The notes under the pieces are model-generated. The model did not search any database and was not told the origin of the DNA. It worked only from the letters and a program-made list of their open reading frames with translations. A DNA stretch of 12,548 nucleotides from assembly GCA_036939755.1 (NCBI GenBank), contig JALLAZ010000713.1:1-12548 (forward strand), given 5' to 3'. Shown here piece after piece: positions 1 through 6,990 of the stretch; position 1 is the stretch's first letter; the number at the start of each line of letters is the position of its first letter. This DNA comes from Stephanodiscus triporus (Eukaryota > Bacillariophyta > Thalassiosirophyceae > Thalassiosirales > Thalassiosiraceae). The position numbers were made by a program, and so were the translations under genes.

Positions 1-374
1 GACAGGGAGCCAGTCGCACTCTTAGCGGCCGGCTCCCCTTATGTCCCCTGGGCCTTGGCTGCTTCCCTGCCCCTACAACAAATGCCAAACTTCGATTGCC
101 ACGATCCGGTTCCCGGGACACGAGCTGTAGGACTTCCGTCCACGAGCTCACATCTGGTTTGGGACAGTTACGTCCGCCCACCAGAGACACAGGTCCGTTG
201 GAGCCCTGCCAAGGGCCCCAACGTTCCTGTGCTCCCAGTACCCTGTGTTGTGGTTTGAGCATAGCAGCATTGAAGGACAGTTCGGCGATTCAGAGCTCAT
301 CAAATTCTAAAATGTTAATTCATATAGGAAAACCCCCCCGGCACAAACACTTGCCTTCTTTCTCTCCCTCACTC
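1..374. other. Stretch with no recognisable gene
   Basis: I see no convincing coding region here. Short open frames on the plus strand give compositionally random peptides. It lies just downstream of the recombinase remnant and may include its 3' untranslated or terminal part. The only structure noted is a 7-bp inverted repeat, GGGAGCC at 5-11 with GGCTCCC at 31-37, whose meaning is unclear. A purine-poor stretch near 355-380 is not diagnostic of anything. Confidence 0.4.
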
Positions 375-2090
375 TCACAGGGCTCGGGAGTACTGGAGCA
401 TTGTGGGGAGTGTACTTCGCACCTCTGTGTACACCTGACACATGGGCAGGTTAGGGACTGAGCCCTTAGCCGCCTCTTTGGACCTCCATCGATTTATCAG
501 CTCCATCACCTTGGAGTCCACGCCCCGGTGGGTGGTCTCGAGGACTGCTCCCCTCCGGGATGACCGCAATAGGCTGAAGTCCTCCAGTTCAATAGCCGAA
601 GGGACTAATCGGGGATTCTTGGTCTGAGCCAAGGCTACCAGGGATCGGAAGGTAGAGTCGTACTTCCAAAACTTCGCCCGAGCACCCGTCCCTGTCTCAA
701 ACAGCCAACCCTTGGTCCGATGTTGGTAGTTGACCCTTCTGACCATGACCCTTTCCATCCAGAGCCTGAACAGGATGTTGGAGTGGGTCTGATTGCTGAT
801 AGGGACCAGGTGCCACCGCGAATCGACCTCGCCCTTGAATCGTCCTGACAGGGTCATCATCATGTACCTCTCCTCGGCCATCCCGGCCCGAGTCTCGGTC
901 CAGAAATGGAGCAGGCCCTCCAACGAGACCAACGGCACTTCCTCCCCTCGGAGCCCGGCCCCGAAGGCAATCAGCATGAAACACACTGTGTCCTCCATCT
1001 CCATCCTCTTAGTTTGCGAGCGTGCCCTCGTCCAAATCCTCTCCGCCTCTGCGCAGACCCCGAGTGCCAGCTTTGAAGTGTGGGCCTCGTTCTGTCTCTG
1101 CACCATCCCCATTCGCAGGCGTGCACCTCGCATGAAACGTGCAAACCACTTCCCAAAGGTGTGGCCCGTCGAGACGTACTGCTTCTTCTGGTCTAAACCA
1201 ACAACCGTCTTGCAAGAGAACTTCTTGCCTGCGTCGTGGGCATTGGCATACCAAGTTTGCGTCTTTTGGATTGTGTCGAATTGTACCATGCTGGCGTTCT
1301 TGCCCGGCCTGAGCGAAGCGAGGACTGTAGTTAGGGCCACTCCTAAGCCGACCCTGTCGCCAACCTCTGGGTTCCCAAGGACAGGCAGTATGACCGTGGG
1401 ACTGATGCTCAGATTATCGATGGCCATATCAAAGTCCCTCTTTGATCGGGACCAATTGGAGGCCACCGTGTCGGGCTCCCTAGCCCACATAACATCCAGG
1501 AGCACCCGCCTTATAGCCGTGAGTGTGAACTCATCCTTCTGGTTGGATTCGTCCGGATCCCTACCCACCACATTCTGGAATGAGCAGAGGTCGCACTCGA
1601 AGGGCACGCCCATGAGGTGGTCCCCATTCCTGGCACAGTGATACCAATTCTGTGTGTAGGCTGAATCAACTTCCAGGTCTGACCCGCTTTGCAGGTGGTC
1701 CAGCCTGGGGAAGTTGTCGTTTGGAGACTCTCGGTAACACGGGCCACACCAGACACTTCCGCACAGGGGGTAGTCTCCCCGCGGAAGTAAGAAGTTCCCA
1801 CAAAAGAGCCCGTGACCCCTCCTCCGGACCGTTGAACACTCCCGGCAGTGGCCCGTCCACGACATGTAATTGTCCTGTGTCCCCTCCTGCGAGCGTGGGA
1901 GAGCCGGAGGCTCCTCTTGTTGCTCCAGGGTCGCGGTCCCCAGGGGGTGCCTTCCTTGGCCCTGATCCCTTCTGAGGACGTTTGAACCCCTCCCCCAAGG
2001 CGAGCTCATAATAGGCCCCCATGCCTGTCCCCTTGACTGCCCATGGTCCCGTGTAGCCGCTGACGTGTGCAAGAGGAAAGATAATGGCAA
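375..2090 (-). CDS. Tyrosine recombinase-like protein (integrase fold), C-terminal frame of remnant
   Basis: This is a 571-codon open frame; its first codons are probably not a natural start, because the upstream homologous part is in another frame. Residues 82-170 hold many Cys (C82, C85, C97, C110, C115, C118, C152, C166, C169), probably zinc-binding. The C-terminal third reads as a tyrosine recombinase. R381 in GLRGEEVPL fits the box I Arg and K419 in GRFKGE the beta-hairpin Lys. R509-x-x-R512 followed by R513-G sits where HxxR is usual, W535 (INRWRS) replaces the second His, and Y554 (QVYTEV) or Y567 (LQYSRAL) would be the nucleophile. Recombinases of this kind cut and rejoin DNA to insert DIRS or Crypton-like elements. 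The first box II His is replaced by Arg, which I recall as typical of this subgroup. It ends in TGA at 375-377. The frame is intact over about 490 codons, so decay may be recent. Confidence 0.72.
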   Translation of the reverse strand: MPLSFLLHTSAATRDHGQSRGQAWGPIMSSPWGRGSNVLRRDQGQGRHPLGTATLEQQEEPPALPRSQEGTQDNYMSWTGHCRECSTVRRRGHGLFCGNFLLPRGDYPLCGSVWCGPCYRESPNDNFPRLDHLQSGSDLEVDSAYTQNWYHCARNGDHLMGVPFECDLCSFQNVVGRDPDESNQKDEFTLTAIRRVLLDVMWAREPDTVASNWSRSKRDFDMAIDNLSISPTVILPVLGNPEVGDRVGLGVALTTVLASLRPGKNASMVQFDTIQKTQTWYANAHDAGKKFSCKTVVGLDQKKQYVSTGHTFGKWFARFMRGARLRMGMVQRQNEAHTSKLALGVCAEAERIWTRARSQTKRMEMEDTVCFMLIAFGAGLRGEEVPLVSLEGLLHFWTETRAGMAEERYMMMTLSGRFKGEVDSRWHLVPISNQTHSNILFRLWMERVMVRRVNYQHRTKGWLFETGTGARAKFWKYDSTFRSLVALAQTKNPRLVPSAIELEDFSLLRSSRRGAVLETTHRGVDSKVMELINRWRSKEAAKGSVPNLPMCQVYTEVRSTLPTMLQYSRAL

Positions 2091-2388
2091 CTATTAGTGG
2101 TTCCAATTGTGTTGCCCCCCCAAAAGAGACTCCTGCCGGCACAGTGAATAAAATGTCCACGTTCTTCCCCAGGTCCCTCCTCCACATATGGGTCATAAAA
2201 CGTGGGACAGCAAACACATGAGGCCACTGGGGGTGCGCCAGCTTGTCCTCCCAAAGAAGCTCGATGGCCACCTCCATGGCCGCTGGGGGGAGCATCCAAG
2301 GCCTGGCTGCCTTCACATTCTTAAGTTCAAACATGTTATTCTGATCAATCTCCACCAATGGTAGCCCTCCCCAGTCCGTAGGAGAATT
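1983..2388 (-). pseudogene. Upstream frame of the DIRS-like remnant (pre-recombinase region)
   Basis: This frame is open from the TAG at 2389-2391. It contains ARPWMLPPAAMEV, then a segment rich in aromatic and charged residues ending WRRDLGKNVDILFTVPAG, then EPLIVAIIFPLAHVSGYTGPW. I recognise this as a conserved block found just before the Cys-rich region and recombinase in DIRS-like polyproteins. After about residue 126 (near 1983) the frame turns into Gly/Pro/Arg-rich text with no likely function, while the Cys-rich text appears in the neighbouring frame. This marks the frameshift. The first ATG-like codon commonly assigned (2358) is a TTG and has no special standing. Confidence 0.6.
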
Positions 2389-2483
2389 CTATAGAAGAAT
2401 CTGCTGCTGACTCAGCTAGTGATTCAGCAGAGCCCCTTAGAAACTCTACGCTAGCTAAACTCTAAACTAAGCACACAACTTAA

Positions 2484-2681
2484 TCAGTCTCTTAATTTTA
2501 GCATCACCTCTCTTCTGTGAGGTAATGCAGCGTCCTCCAACTCGTCCTGCATCTCGGCCTGAGCCGCCGACACCACCTTGCCATCTTTGAAAGTTGCCTG
2601 AAGTGCGTCCCGAAAAGCTTGAGGGGTGAAACTCCTCCTGATCAGATTCAGGGCGCTATCGTTGGTAACCCCCTGCTGAAC
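2484..2681 (-). CDS. Possible 3'-terminal exon of an interrupted gene (65 codons)
   Basis: Reading the minus strand from 2681, a 65-codon frame ends in TGA at 2484-2486. It is preceded by TTCTTAG, a plausible splice acceptor that also creates an in-frame TAG just upstream. The peptide is helical-looking, with LIRRSFTPQAFRDALQ early and AAQAEMQDELEDAALPHRRE later, and no domain I recognise. The upstream part of such a gene would lie beyond the copia element, which begins 36 bp away, so the insertion would have separated this exon from the rest. Alternatively it may be another piece of the DIRS-like element or a chance frame. Confidence 0.3.
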   Translation of the reverse strand, partial: VQQGVTNDSALNLIRRSFTPQAFRDALQATFKDGKVVSAAQAEMQDELEDAALPHRREVMLKLRD

Positions 2682-2790
2682 CTAAGAACCACATTGAGCT
2701 CGATGAAAAGTTTACTTTTTGAGCACAATAGGAATCGGCAGTCAACAGACAGACAGGGGAGAAAGAATCTTGGCGTAGCCAGAATTGTAG

Positions 2791-2811
2791 CTCCGACGTG
2801 GTACGTCGGAG
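2791..2811 (+). promoter_or_regulatory. First LTR hairpin (9-bp stem, 3-nt loop)
   Basis: CTCCGACGT at 2791-2799 pairs perfectly with ACGTCGGAG at 2803-2811 around GGT. In the inner 3' LTR (8297-8317) one base differs but still gives a G-U pair in RNA; in the outer 3' LTR (8567-8587) there is one C-A mismatch. It lies in the presumed U3 part and also in the pol reading frame. It could be a transcription factor palindrome or an RNA structure; the sequence alone does not tell which. Confidence 0.6.
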
Positions 2812-2838
2812 TGGCTAAAAAAGGGAGAGGTAGAGAGT

Positions 2839-2865
2839 AGAAGTGAGCGCGAGGGGCTCACTTCT
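2839..2865 (+). promoter_or_regulatory. Second LTR hairpin (10-bp stem), possible R-region element
   Basis: AGAAGTGAGC (2839-2848) pairs perfectly with GCTCACTTCT (2856-2865). All three LTRs keep the 10-bp stem exactly, while the loop varies in both length and sequence: 7 nt in the outer copies, 6 nt (GCCAGA) in the inner one at 8355-8360. This suggests that the stem is under constraint. A T/A-rich run follows the second arm. The second arm is also the part complementary to the primer binding site, so the two foldings are mutually exclusive. Confidence 0.65.
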
Positions 2866-2925
2866 TTTAATTTATCTAACAATACAATGTTATGCGTTTA
2901 GCATCTGATCGACGTATTCTCAACA

Positions 2926-2945
2926 TAAATTAAAAGAAGCGAGCC
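2926..2945 (+). promoter_or_regulatory. Putative self-primer binding site
   Basis: The 20 bases directly after the 5' LTR, TAAATTAAAAGAAGCGAGCC, are the reverse complement of 2855-2874 in the LTR with a single mismatch (2940 against 2860). Pairing extends one more base (2925 with 2875). A tRNA 3'-end primer would require a site starting TGG, which is absent. In Tf1-type retrotransposons the 5' end of the genomic RNA folds back onto a complementary site at this position and primes cDNA synthesis; the geometry here is the same. A primer 3' end at 2874 would lie exactly opposite the LTR edge. A half-tRNA primer cannot be excluded without a tRNA set. Confidence 0.65.
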
Positions 2946-2976
2946 AGGCGGAAGACACCTAACGAGAGAAGAAGAA

Positions 2977-3177
2977 ATGAGCCAGCAGGCGGCGGTCGGC
3001 CGAGGAGGCGGACACGGCGGCGGCGGCAGCAGGAGGCTGCACAGATTTTCCCTTCGAGGGAGGGGAGGAGGCGCGACAGCGCCGAGCAAGGCGTACGAGT
3101 CGCCGATCGCGGAGATCGTGAAGCACACCTTCAATACCGGCGAGAACAGATTCGCCGCCCAGTTTACGGAATCGTGA
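2977..3177 (+). pseudogene. gag: Gag N-terminus, cut off by an in-frame TGA
   Basis: The first ATG after the 5' leader opens a 66-codon frame in phase with the main gag-pol ORF. It has an RGG-like, glycine- and arginine-rich start (GRGGGHGGGG, RGRGGG), as RNA-binding proteins often have. It then has SPIAEIVKHTFNTGENRFAAQF, followed by TGA at 3175-3177. Beyond the TGA the same frame continues (ERVAGYIQRGGMDESYL) into the ATG at 3211. I recall related Gag proteins as continuous here with an Arg at the TGA position, so CGA to TGA is the simplest explanation. Confidence 0.75.
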
Positions 3178-3210
3178 GAGAGGGTTGCGGGATACATACA
3201 ACGAGGGGGA

Positions 3211-6200
3211 ATGGACGAAAGCTACCTCGTCGCTGAGACCATCAGGACAGGAAAAGCGCAAACGATCGAGCTACCACCCCCCGTCGACGCTAATGCCCCC
3301 GACAAGGAAGACCTGGAGGTCATTCGGGTGGAAGTCGTTAAATCCGTCGCAAAGAGGCGACAGAAACTAGAGGAGTCCCTAAAAAAGGGATATGCTACCG
3401 TTTACGATCAGTGTTCGCAAGAGGTGCAAGACAAGTTGAAGGCGACCAAGGGTTGGGACGCGGTGCAGTCACAACAGTCGCTGCATGAGCTTATCAAGAG
3501 AATCGAAAAAATTTGCGTGGGGTTCGATGACCATAAACAGTCGGTCTATAATTTGGTCCAGTCCCTCAAGACTCTATTCCTGTACTCACAATCGGAAAAG
3601 GAGACAGTGGAGGAATACACGAGGAACTTCCGCAGCCTGTGGGACACGGTCGAGGCATTCGGCGGATCCCCGGGAATACAGGATGGGCTCGTAGGGCAGG
3701 AACTGAGGAGGAGGGGGATCACTAATCCCACCCCCACGGAGTTGGCCGAGGCGGAAGACGTGTCCATCGAGCAGGTAAAGGCAGCGATGCTGATCAGCGG
3801 GGCAAGTCGTCAGCAGTACGGCAAATTGAAGGACGAGCTGGCGAACGATTATCTGCTGGGGTCGGATAATTATCCAGACACACTGGAGAAGGCAGCGAGA
3901 ATCCTTGCCAACTATCAGAACACAAGAACATTTGCACCCTACAGAGCAAGTGGAAACGAGACGGGAGTTTCATTTCTGCAGCAAGGAGGAAGAGCAGGTC
4001 GGGGTGCAGGAAAAGGAGGGCAAGAGAGCCGAGGAGCGAAGACCGAGAGCAAGACTGGAACCGGAGAGTCCTCTGGGAGCGGAGGAGACGACGTAAGCAC
4101 GATCACCGGGCAAACCGGTGGGGACGGCGTGAAGATGAACAGCAAAGGGGAATCCCACTGCTTTAATTGCGGGTCCCCGAGCCACTGGGCCTACGAATGC
4201 CCCCAACTCAGCAGAGAGCAGCAATCTCAGCTGCACATGAACTTAGAAGCGCAGGAGGAGACCACACAAGAGGCGGCTGAGGAAGCGCATCAACTGCTGA
4301 ACGTCACGCTTGTACAAGGAGGCGAGCTTCCCGAGGACAGGGTGTATCTCGATGGTTGTTCCACCGTCACAGCCTTCAAGAATGACAAGTACTTGAAGGG
4401 AATCAAGAGCGAGGCACAAGGGGTGCGAATCAACTGCAACGCCGGCGCAATCTCCACGAACAAAAGAGGAACCTACGGGAACCTCAAGATGTGGTACGTG
4501 CCAGACGGCATTGCCAACATTATTTCGATGCACGAACTGGAGAAAATGTACCGGATCACCTACGACAGTTGGCAGGGGTACTACGTTGTACACACCCCAA
4601 AAGGAGAGGTTCGGTTCCACAAGGACGAACAGGGGCTTCCCTATTTGGATCTGGAAGAGTCGAGTGAGGCGGCAGTGATGCTACTGCAACGCGAACAAGA
4701 TTCAGACGCGACGGAAAACCAGACTGAACACGAAGAAGAGGCGGCTCTCGTACAGACGGTGCGAGGGAACTACAAGGGGTACACCAAGCGTGAAGTACTG
4801 AAGGCGAAAGAGGCACGCAGGGCACAGGCCATGATGGGTAACCCAAGCGAAAAGGACTACAAGACAATGGTGAGCAACAACTTAATTCCAGAATGCCCCG
4901 TCACCGTGTCAGACATAACTAATGCAAGAGCCATCTTTGGACCAGATCTCCCAAGCATCCGAGGCAAAACTGTTCGGGCGAGACCTGCACCAGTCGTGGG
5001 GGAATATGTGGCGGTGCCGCGGCAATTGATCGATGCAAACAGAGCGTTGACGTTGGCTGCTGATGTATTCTTTGTTGATGGAACGGCGTTCCTTCTGACG
5101 GTGGCTCGAAGGATCAAGTTTGTGACGGCGGAGCACTTGCCATCGAGGACGGCGCTGAACATAAGCAAGCACATGCAGCGAGTTCTCGACGTGTACAAGC
5201 GAGCGGGGTTTAGAGTAAGAACTTTACTAATGGATGGGGAATTTGAAAAACTCAAACCGCTAATGCCTAACGTAGAATGCAATACTACGGCGGCTAAAGA
5301 ACATGTCAGCGAGGCAGAGAGGACCATCAGGACGCTGAAGGAGCGAATGCGGGGGTTGGTGAACACGCTCCCATTCGAGTATCTCCCTCGACAAATGAAG
5401 ATCGAGTTTATCTACTTTATGGTCCTGTGGATGAATGCTTTCCCAGTGAAGTCTGGAGTGTCTGACAAGATATCGCCGCGTGAGTTGCTTTTGCATTGGC
5501 GGCTCAACTACAAGAAGCATTGTCGGGTGGAGCCGGGAACATACTGTGAGGTACACAATGAACCCACCCCAACAAACACCATGGCGCCGCGTATGCACGA
5601 GGCAATAGCGTTGGGGCCAACAGGAAACCTGCAGGGCAGCGTAAAATTCTACTGCATAAATACCGGTCGAGTGCTTAAACGCCGCTCCTTCACGCCCATG
5701 CCGATGCCGGCTCATGTGATACGTCGAGTCAACGCCATCGGGAAGAAAGAGAAGCAGGGTCGGACATTTCGTTTTCTGAACCGACGTGGGGAGCCATACG
5801 AATGGAGTGACGAGGTGCCGGAGGATGACCCCGAGTTCCAAGGGTTGTTAGACGAGACTGAAGAGACGGCAGTGTATCCGGATATCAGTGCTGAGCTTCC
5901 AGGAGTGGCACTTGAAGAACACGAACAGGACTTCCAGCCTGTCACGGACGAACCACCGGCTGACTTTCGAGACCTTTCTGGGGATGCCCTGTACAATGCC
6001 GGAATCGACCCTGATGAGGCCCTCTGGCGGGCTTATCTTGTGAACAACACACAACCAGCAGTAATTGAAGCCGACGACGACGAGCTGGTATACGAACTAA
6101 CATTCGACCTGCCGGACGCAGGGCTTGCACCACCGCTTGCCGATCCAGCTGTACCGTTGGGTGAGAATAGAAACGACGAAGGCTGTGTCATCATACCCGA

Positions 6201-6603
6201 CGACACTGACAACCCTCCATCGGACGGTCGACGCTATCCGACACGAGCTCGCAGGAGTGTAATCGGGAATCAACCATACGATGCATATGCCCCACGGACA
6301 ACCTTCCTACAGTTGGGAACGGTGCAAGCGCACAGGAGTGTCCTTGAGGCGAATAGCAGGCTGGCGCGGATGACGACAGAAGAACGACTGCTGACGATGA
6401 CGACCACGGTATCAGAGGCATTTGTGGATGACGCAATTCACCGAGTGGATCGGGTCATGTGCACGACATCAGAAGAGGAGCTGGGGGTGATGGCATATAT
6501 CTTGACGCAATACAACTTGAAACCGGGATTGCGGAAGTTTGGAATACGAGGAGAAAAAGCTGCTTTGAAGGAAATGACTCAACTCCACATCATGGACATG
6601 TGA
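3211..6603 (+). CDS. gag-pol: Copia Gag-protease-integrase polyprotein
   Basis: The open frame is 1130 codons. Residues about 45-230 are a copia-type Gag (UBN2-like) region that forms the particle. A CCHC zinc knuckle, C317-x2-C-x4-H-x4-C330, binds the RNA. The aspartic protease is marked by LDGCST (D381), a variant of the usual D-S/T-G. The later VPDGIANIISMHEL segment is the conserved block between protease and integrase in this group. The integrase core has D618 (ADVFFVDG), D675 (LLMDGEFE) and E701/E703 (HVSEAERTIRTLKER) as candidate catalytic residues. The C-terminal 200 residues are acidic and poorly conserved. It ends at TGA 6601-6603 just before reverse transcriptase, in the same frame. 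True translation probably began at 2977. The 3.4 kb without a break suggests recent activity. Confidence 0.93.
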   Translation: MDESYLVAETIRTGKAQTIELPPPVDANAPDKEDLEVIRVEVVKSVAKRRQKLEESLKKGYATVYDQCSQEVQDKLKATKGWDAVQSQQSLHELIKRIEKICVGFDDHKQSVYNLVQSLKTLFLYSQSEKETVEEYTRNFRSLWDTVEAFGGSPGIQDGLVGQELRRRGITNPTPTELAEAEDVSIEQVKAAMLISGASRQQYGKLKDELANDYLLGSDNYPDTLEKAARILANYQNTRTFAPYRASGNETGVSFLQQGGRAGRGAGKGGQESRGAKTESKTGTGESSGSGGDDVSTITGQTGGDGVKMNSKGESHCFNCGSPSHWAYECPQLSREQQSQLHMNLEAQEETTQEAAEEAHQLLNVTLVQGGELPEDRVYLDGCSTVTAFKNDKYLKGIKSEAQGVRINCNAGAISTNKRGTYGNLKMWYVPDGIANIISMHELEKMYRITYDSWQGYYVVHTPKGEVRFHKDEQGLPYLDLEESSEAAVMLLQREQDSDATENQTEHEEEAALVQTVRGNYKGYTKREVLKAKEARRAQAMMGNPSEKDYKTMVSNNLIPECPVTVSDITNARAIFGPDLPSIRGKTVRARPAPVVGEYVAVPRQLIDANRALTLAADVFFVDGTAFLLTVARRIKFVTAEHLPSRTALNISKHMQRVLDVYKRAGFRVRTLLMDGEFEKLKPLMPNVECNTTAAKEHVSEAERTIRTLKERMRGLVNTLPFEYLPRQMKIEFIYFMVLWMNAFPVKSGVSDKISPRELLLHWRLNYKKHCRVEPGTYCEVHNEPTPTNTMAPRMHEAIALGPTGNLQGSVKFYCINTGRVLKRRSFTPMPMPAHVIRRVNAIGKKEKQGRTFRFLNRRGEPYEWSDEVPEDDPEFQGLLDETEETAVYPDISAELPGVALEEHEQDFQPVTDEPPADFRDLSGDALYNAGIDPDEALWRAYLVNNTQPAVIEADDDELVYELTFDLPDAGLAPPLADPAVPLGENRNDEGCVIIPDDTDNPPSDGRRYPTRARRSVIGNQPYDAYAPRTTFLQLGTVQAHRSVLEANSRLARMTTEERLLTMTTTVSEAFVDDAIHRVDRVMCTTSEEELGVMAYILTQYNLKPGLRKFGIRGEKAALKEMTQLHIMDM

Positions 6604-6990
6604 ACGCCTATGGACGTGAGAAAGCTGACACGGGAGCAAAGGATGAGGGCACTGTCCTCACTGCTCTTCCTCAAGGAGAAACGAACGGGAGACATCAAGG
6701 GCAGGGCATGCATCAACGGGGCGCCTCAACGCACGTACATTCCGAGAGAGGATGCGGCATCGCCTACTGTGTCGACAGAATCGACATTCATTACCGCGAC
6801 CATCGCAGCCAAGGAAGGAAGGAAGGTGAGGTGCTATGATGTACCCAGCGCATTCGTCAACACGGACGTGGACAAGGACGTCATAATGGTGCTCAAGGGA
6901 GAGTTGGCGAGCCTCATGACCCAGATTGCGCCTGAGGTATACAGGAAATATGTCACGGTAGACAAAAAGGGACGCCTGTTCTCTATGTGA
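6604..6990 (+). pseudogene. pol: Reverse transcriptase, N-terminal part
   Basis: This continues the gag-integrase frame after the TGA at 6601-6603. It opens with a linker (DVRKLTREQRMRALSSLLFL KEKR) typical of the start of copia RT in this group. Then come ASPTVSTEST and the motif A region with its Asp at 6838-6840 (CYDVPSAFVNTDVD). The frame closes at TGA 6988-6990 because one base seems to be missing near 6976-6984. The text LFSM here becomes LYVKLQKALYG when read in the next frame. This part binds template and carries one of the metal-binding Asp residues. Confidence 0.88.

Larger units (their letters stand above)
375..2388 (-). pseudogene. DIRS-like tyrosine-recombinase element remnant (5'-truncated, frame-shifted)
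   Basis: Two overlapping minus-strand frames make up one broken coding region. The upstream frame (2388 to about 1983) has a W-x-LPPAAMEV segment, a VPRFMTHMWRRDLGK segment and an FTVPAG segment. I recognise this order, from memory, as what precedes the recombinase in DIRS-like elements of fungi and stramenopiles. The downstream frame (to 375) holds a Cys-rich region and the recombinase domain. The switch between frames lies roughly between 1985 and 1850. No reverse transcriptase lies upstream: the frame is closed by a TAG at 2389-2391 and unrelated sequence follows. The element is therefore 5'-truncated and dead as a whole. Family assignment is from remembered similarity; a profile search would settle it. 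Confidence 0.7.
2717..2925 (+). repeat. 5' LTR of the copia element
   Basis: The LTR is 209 bp. By hand alignment it is about 94% identical to the outermost 3' copy (13 differences, no gaps) and about 82% to the inner one. The left end TTTTGAGCA corresponds to TGTTGGGCA in the other copies; the right end is CAACA, giving 5-bp terminal inverted repeats in the intact copies. It contains a 9-bp hairpin (2791-2811), a purine-rich tract (2817-2848), the shared TAG stop (2838-2840) and a 10-bp hairpin (2839-2865). The segment 2855-2874 is complementary to the primer binding site just downstream. Confidence 0.93.

Noticed and set aside
793..1641. 282-codon plus-strand open frame
   Set aside because: It lies wholly opposite the recombinase frame, which has recognisable motifs; this frame gives no domain-like text and is a shadow.
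2619..2840. 73-codon plus-strand frame ending in the 5' LTR
   Set aside because: Its second half is only the pol C-terminal tail carried by the LTR, and its first half is unrelated flanking DNA, so it is a chance fusion.
2926..2945. Standard initiator-tRNA primer site
   Set aside because: The site lacks the starting TGG and is A/T-rich, unlike the usual copia site; a half-tRNA match could not be tested here.
3175..3177. TGA as a recoded or read-through codon in gag-pol
   Set aside because: TGA ends the recombinase frame normally, the position is not a usual gag-pol boundary, and CGA to TGA decay explains both TGA codons.
5260..5841. 193-codon minus-strand frame
   Set aside because: It is antisense to the integrase region, with no recognisable motif; a shadow of the gag-pol ORF.
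6976..6990. Programmed frameshift in reverse transcriptase
   Set aside because: The break falls within a folded domain and further shifts follow; no slippery heptamer was seen, so mutation or sequencing error is more likely.
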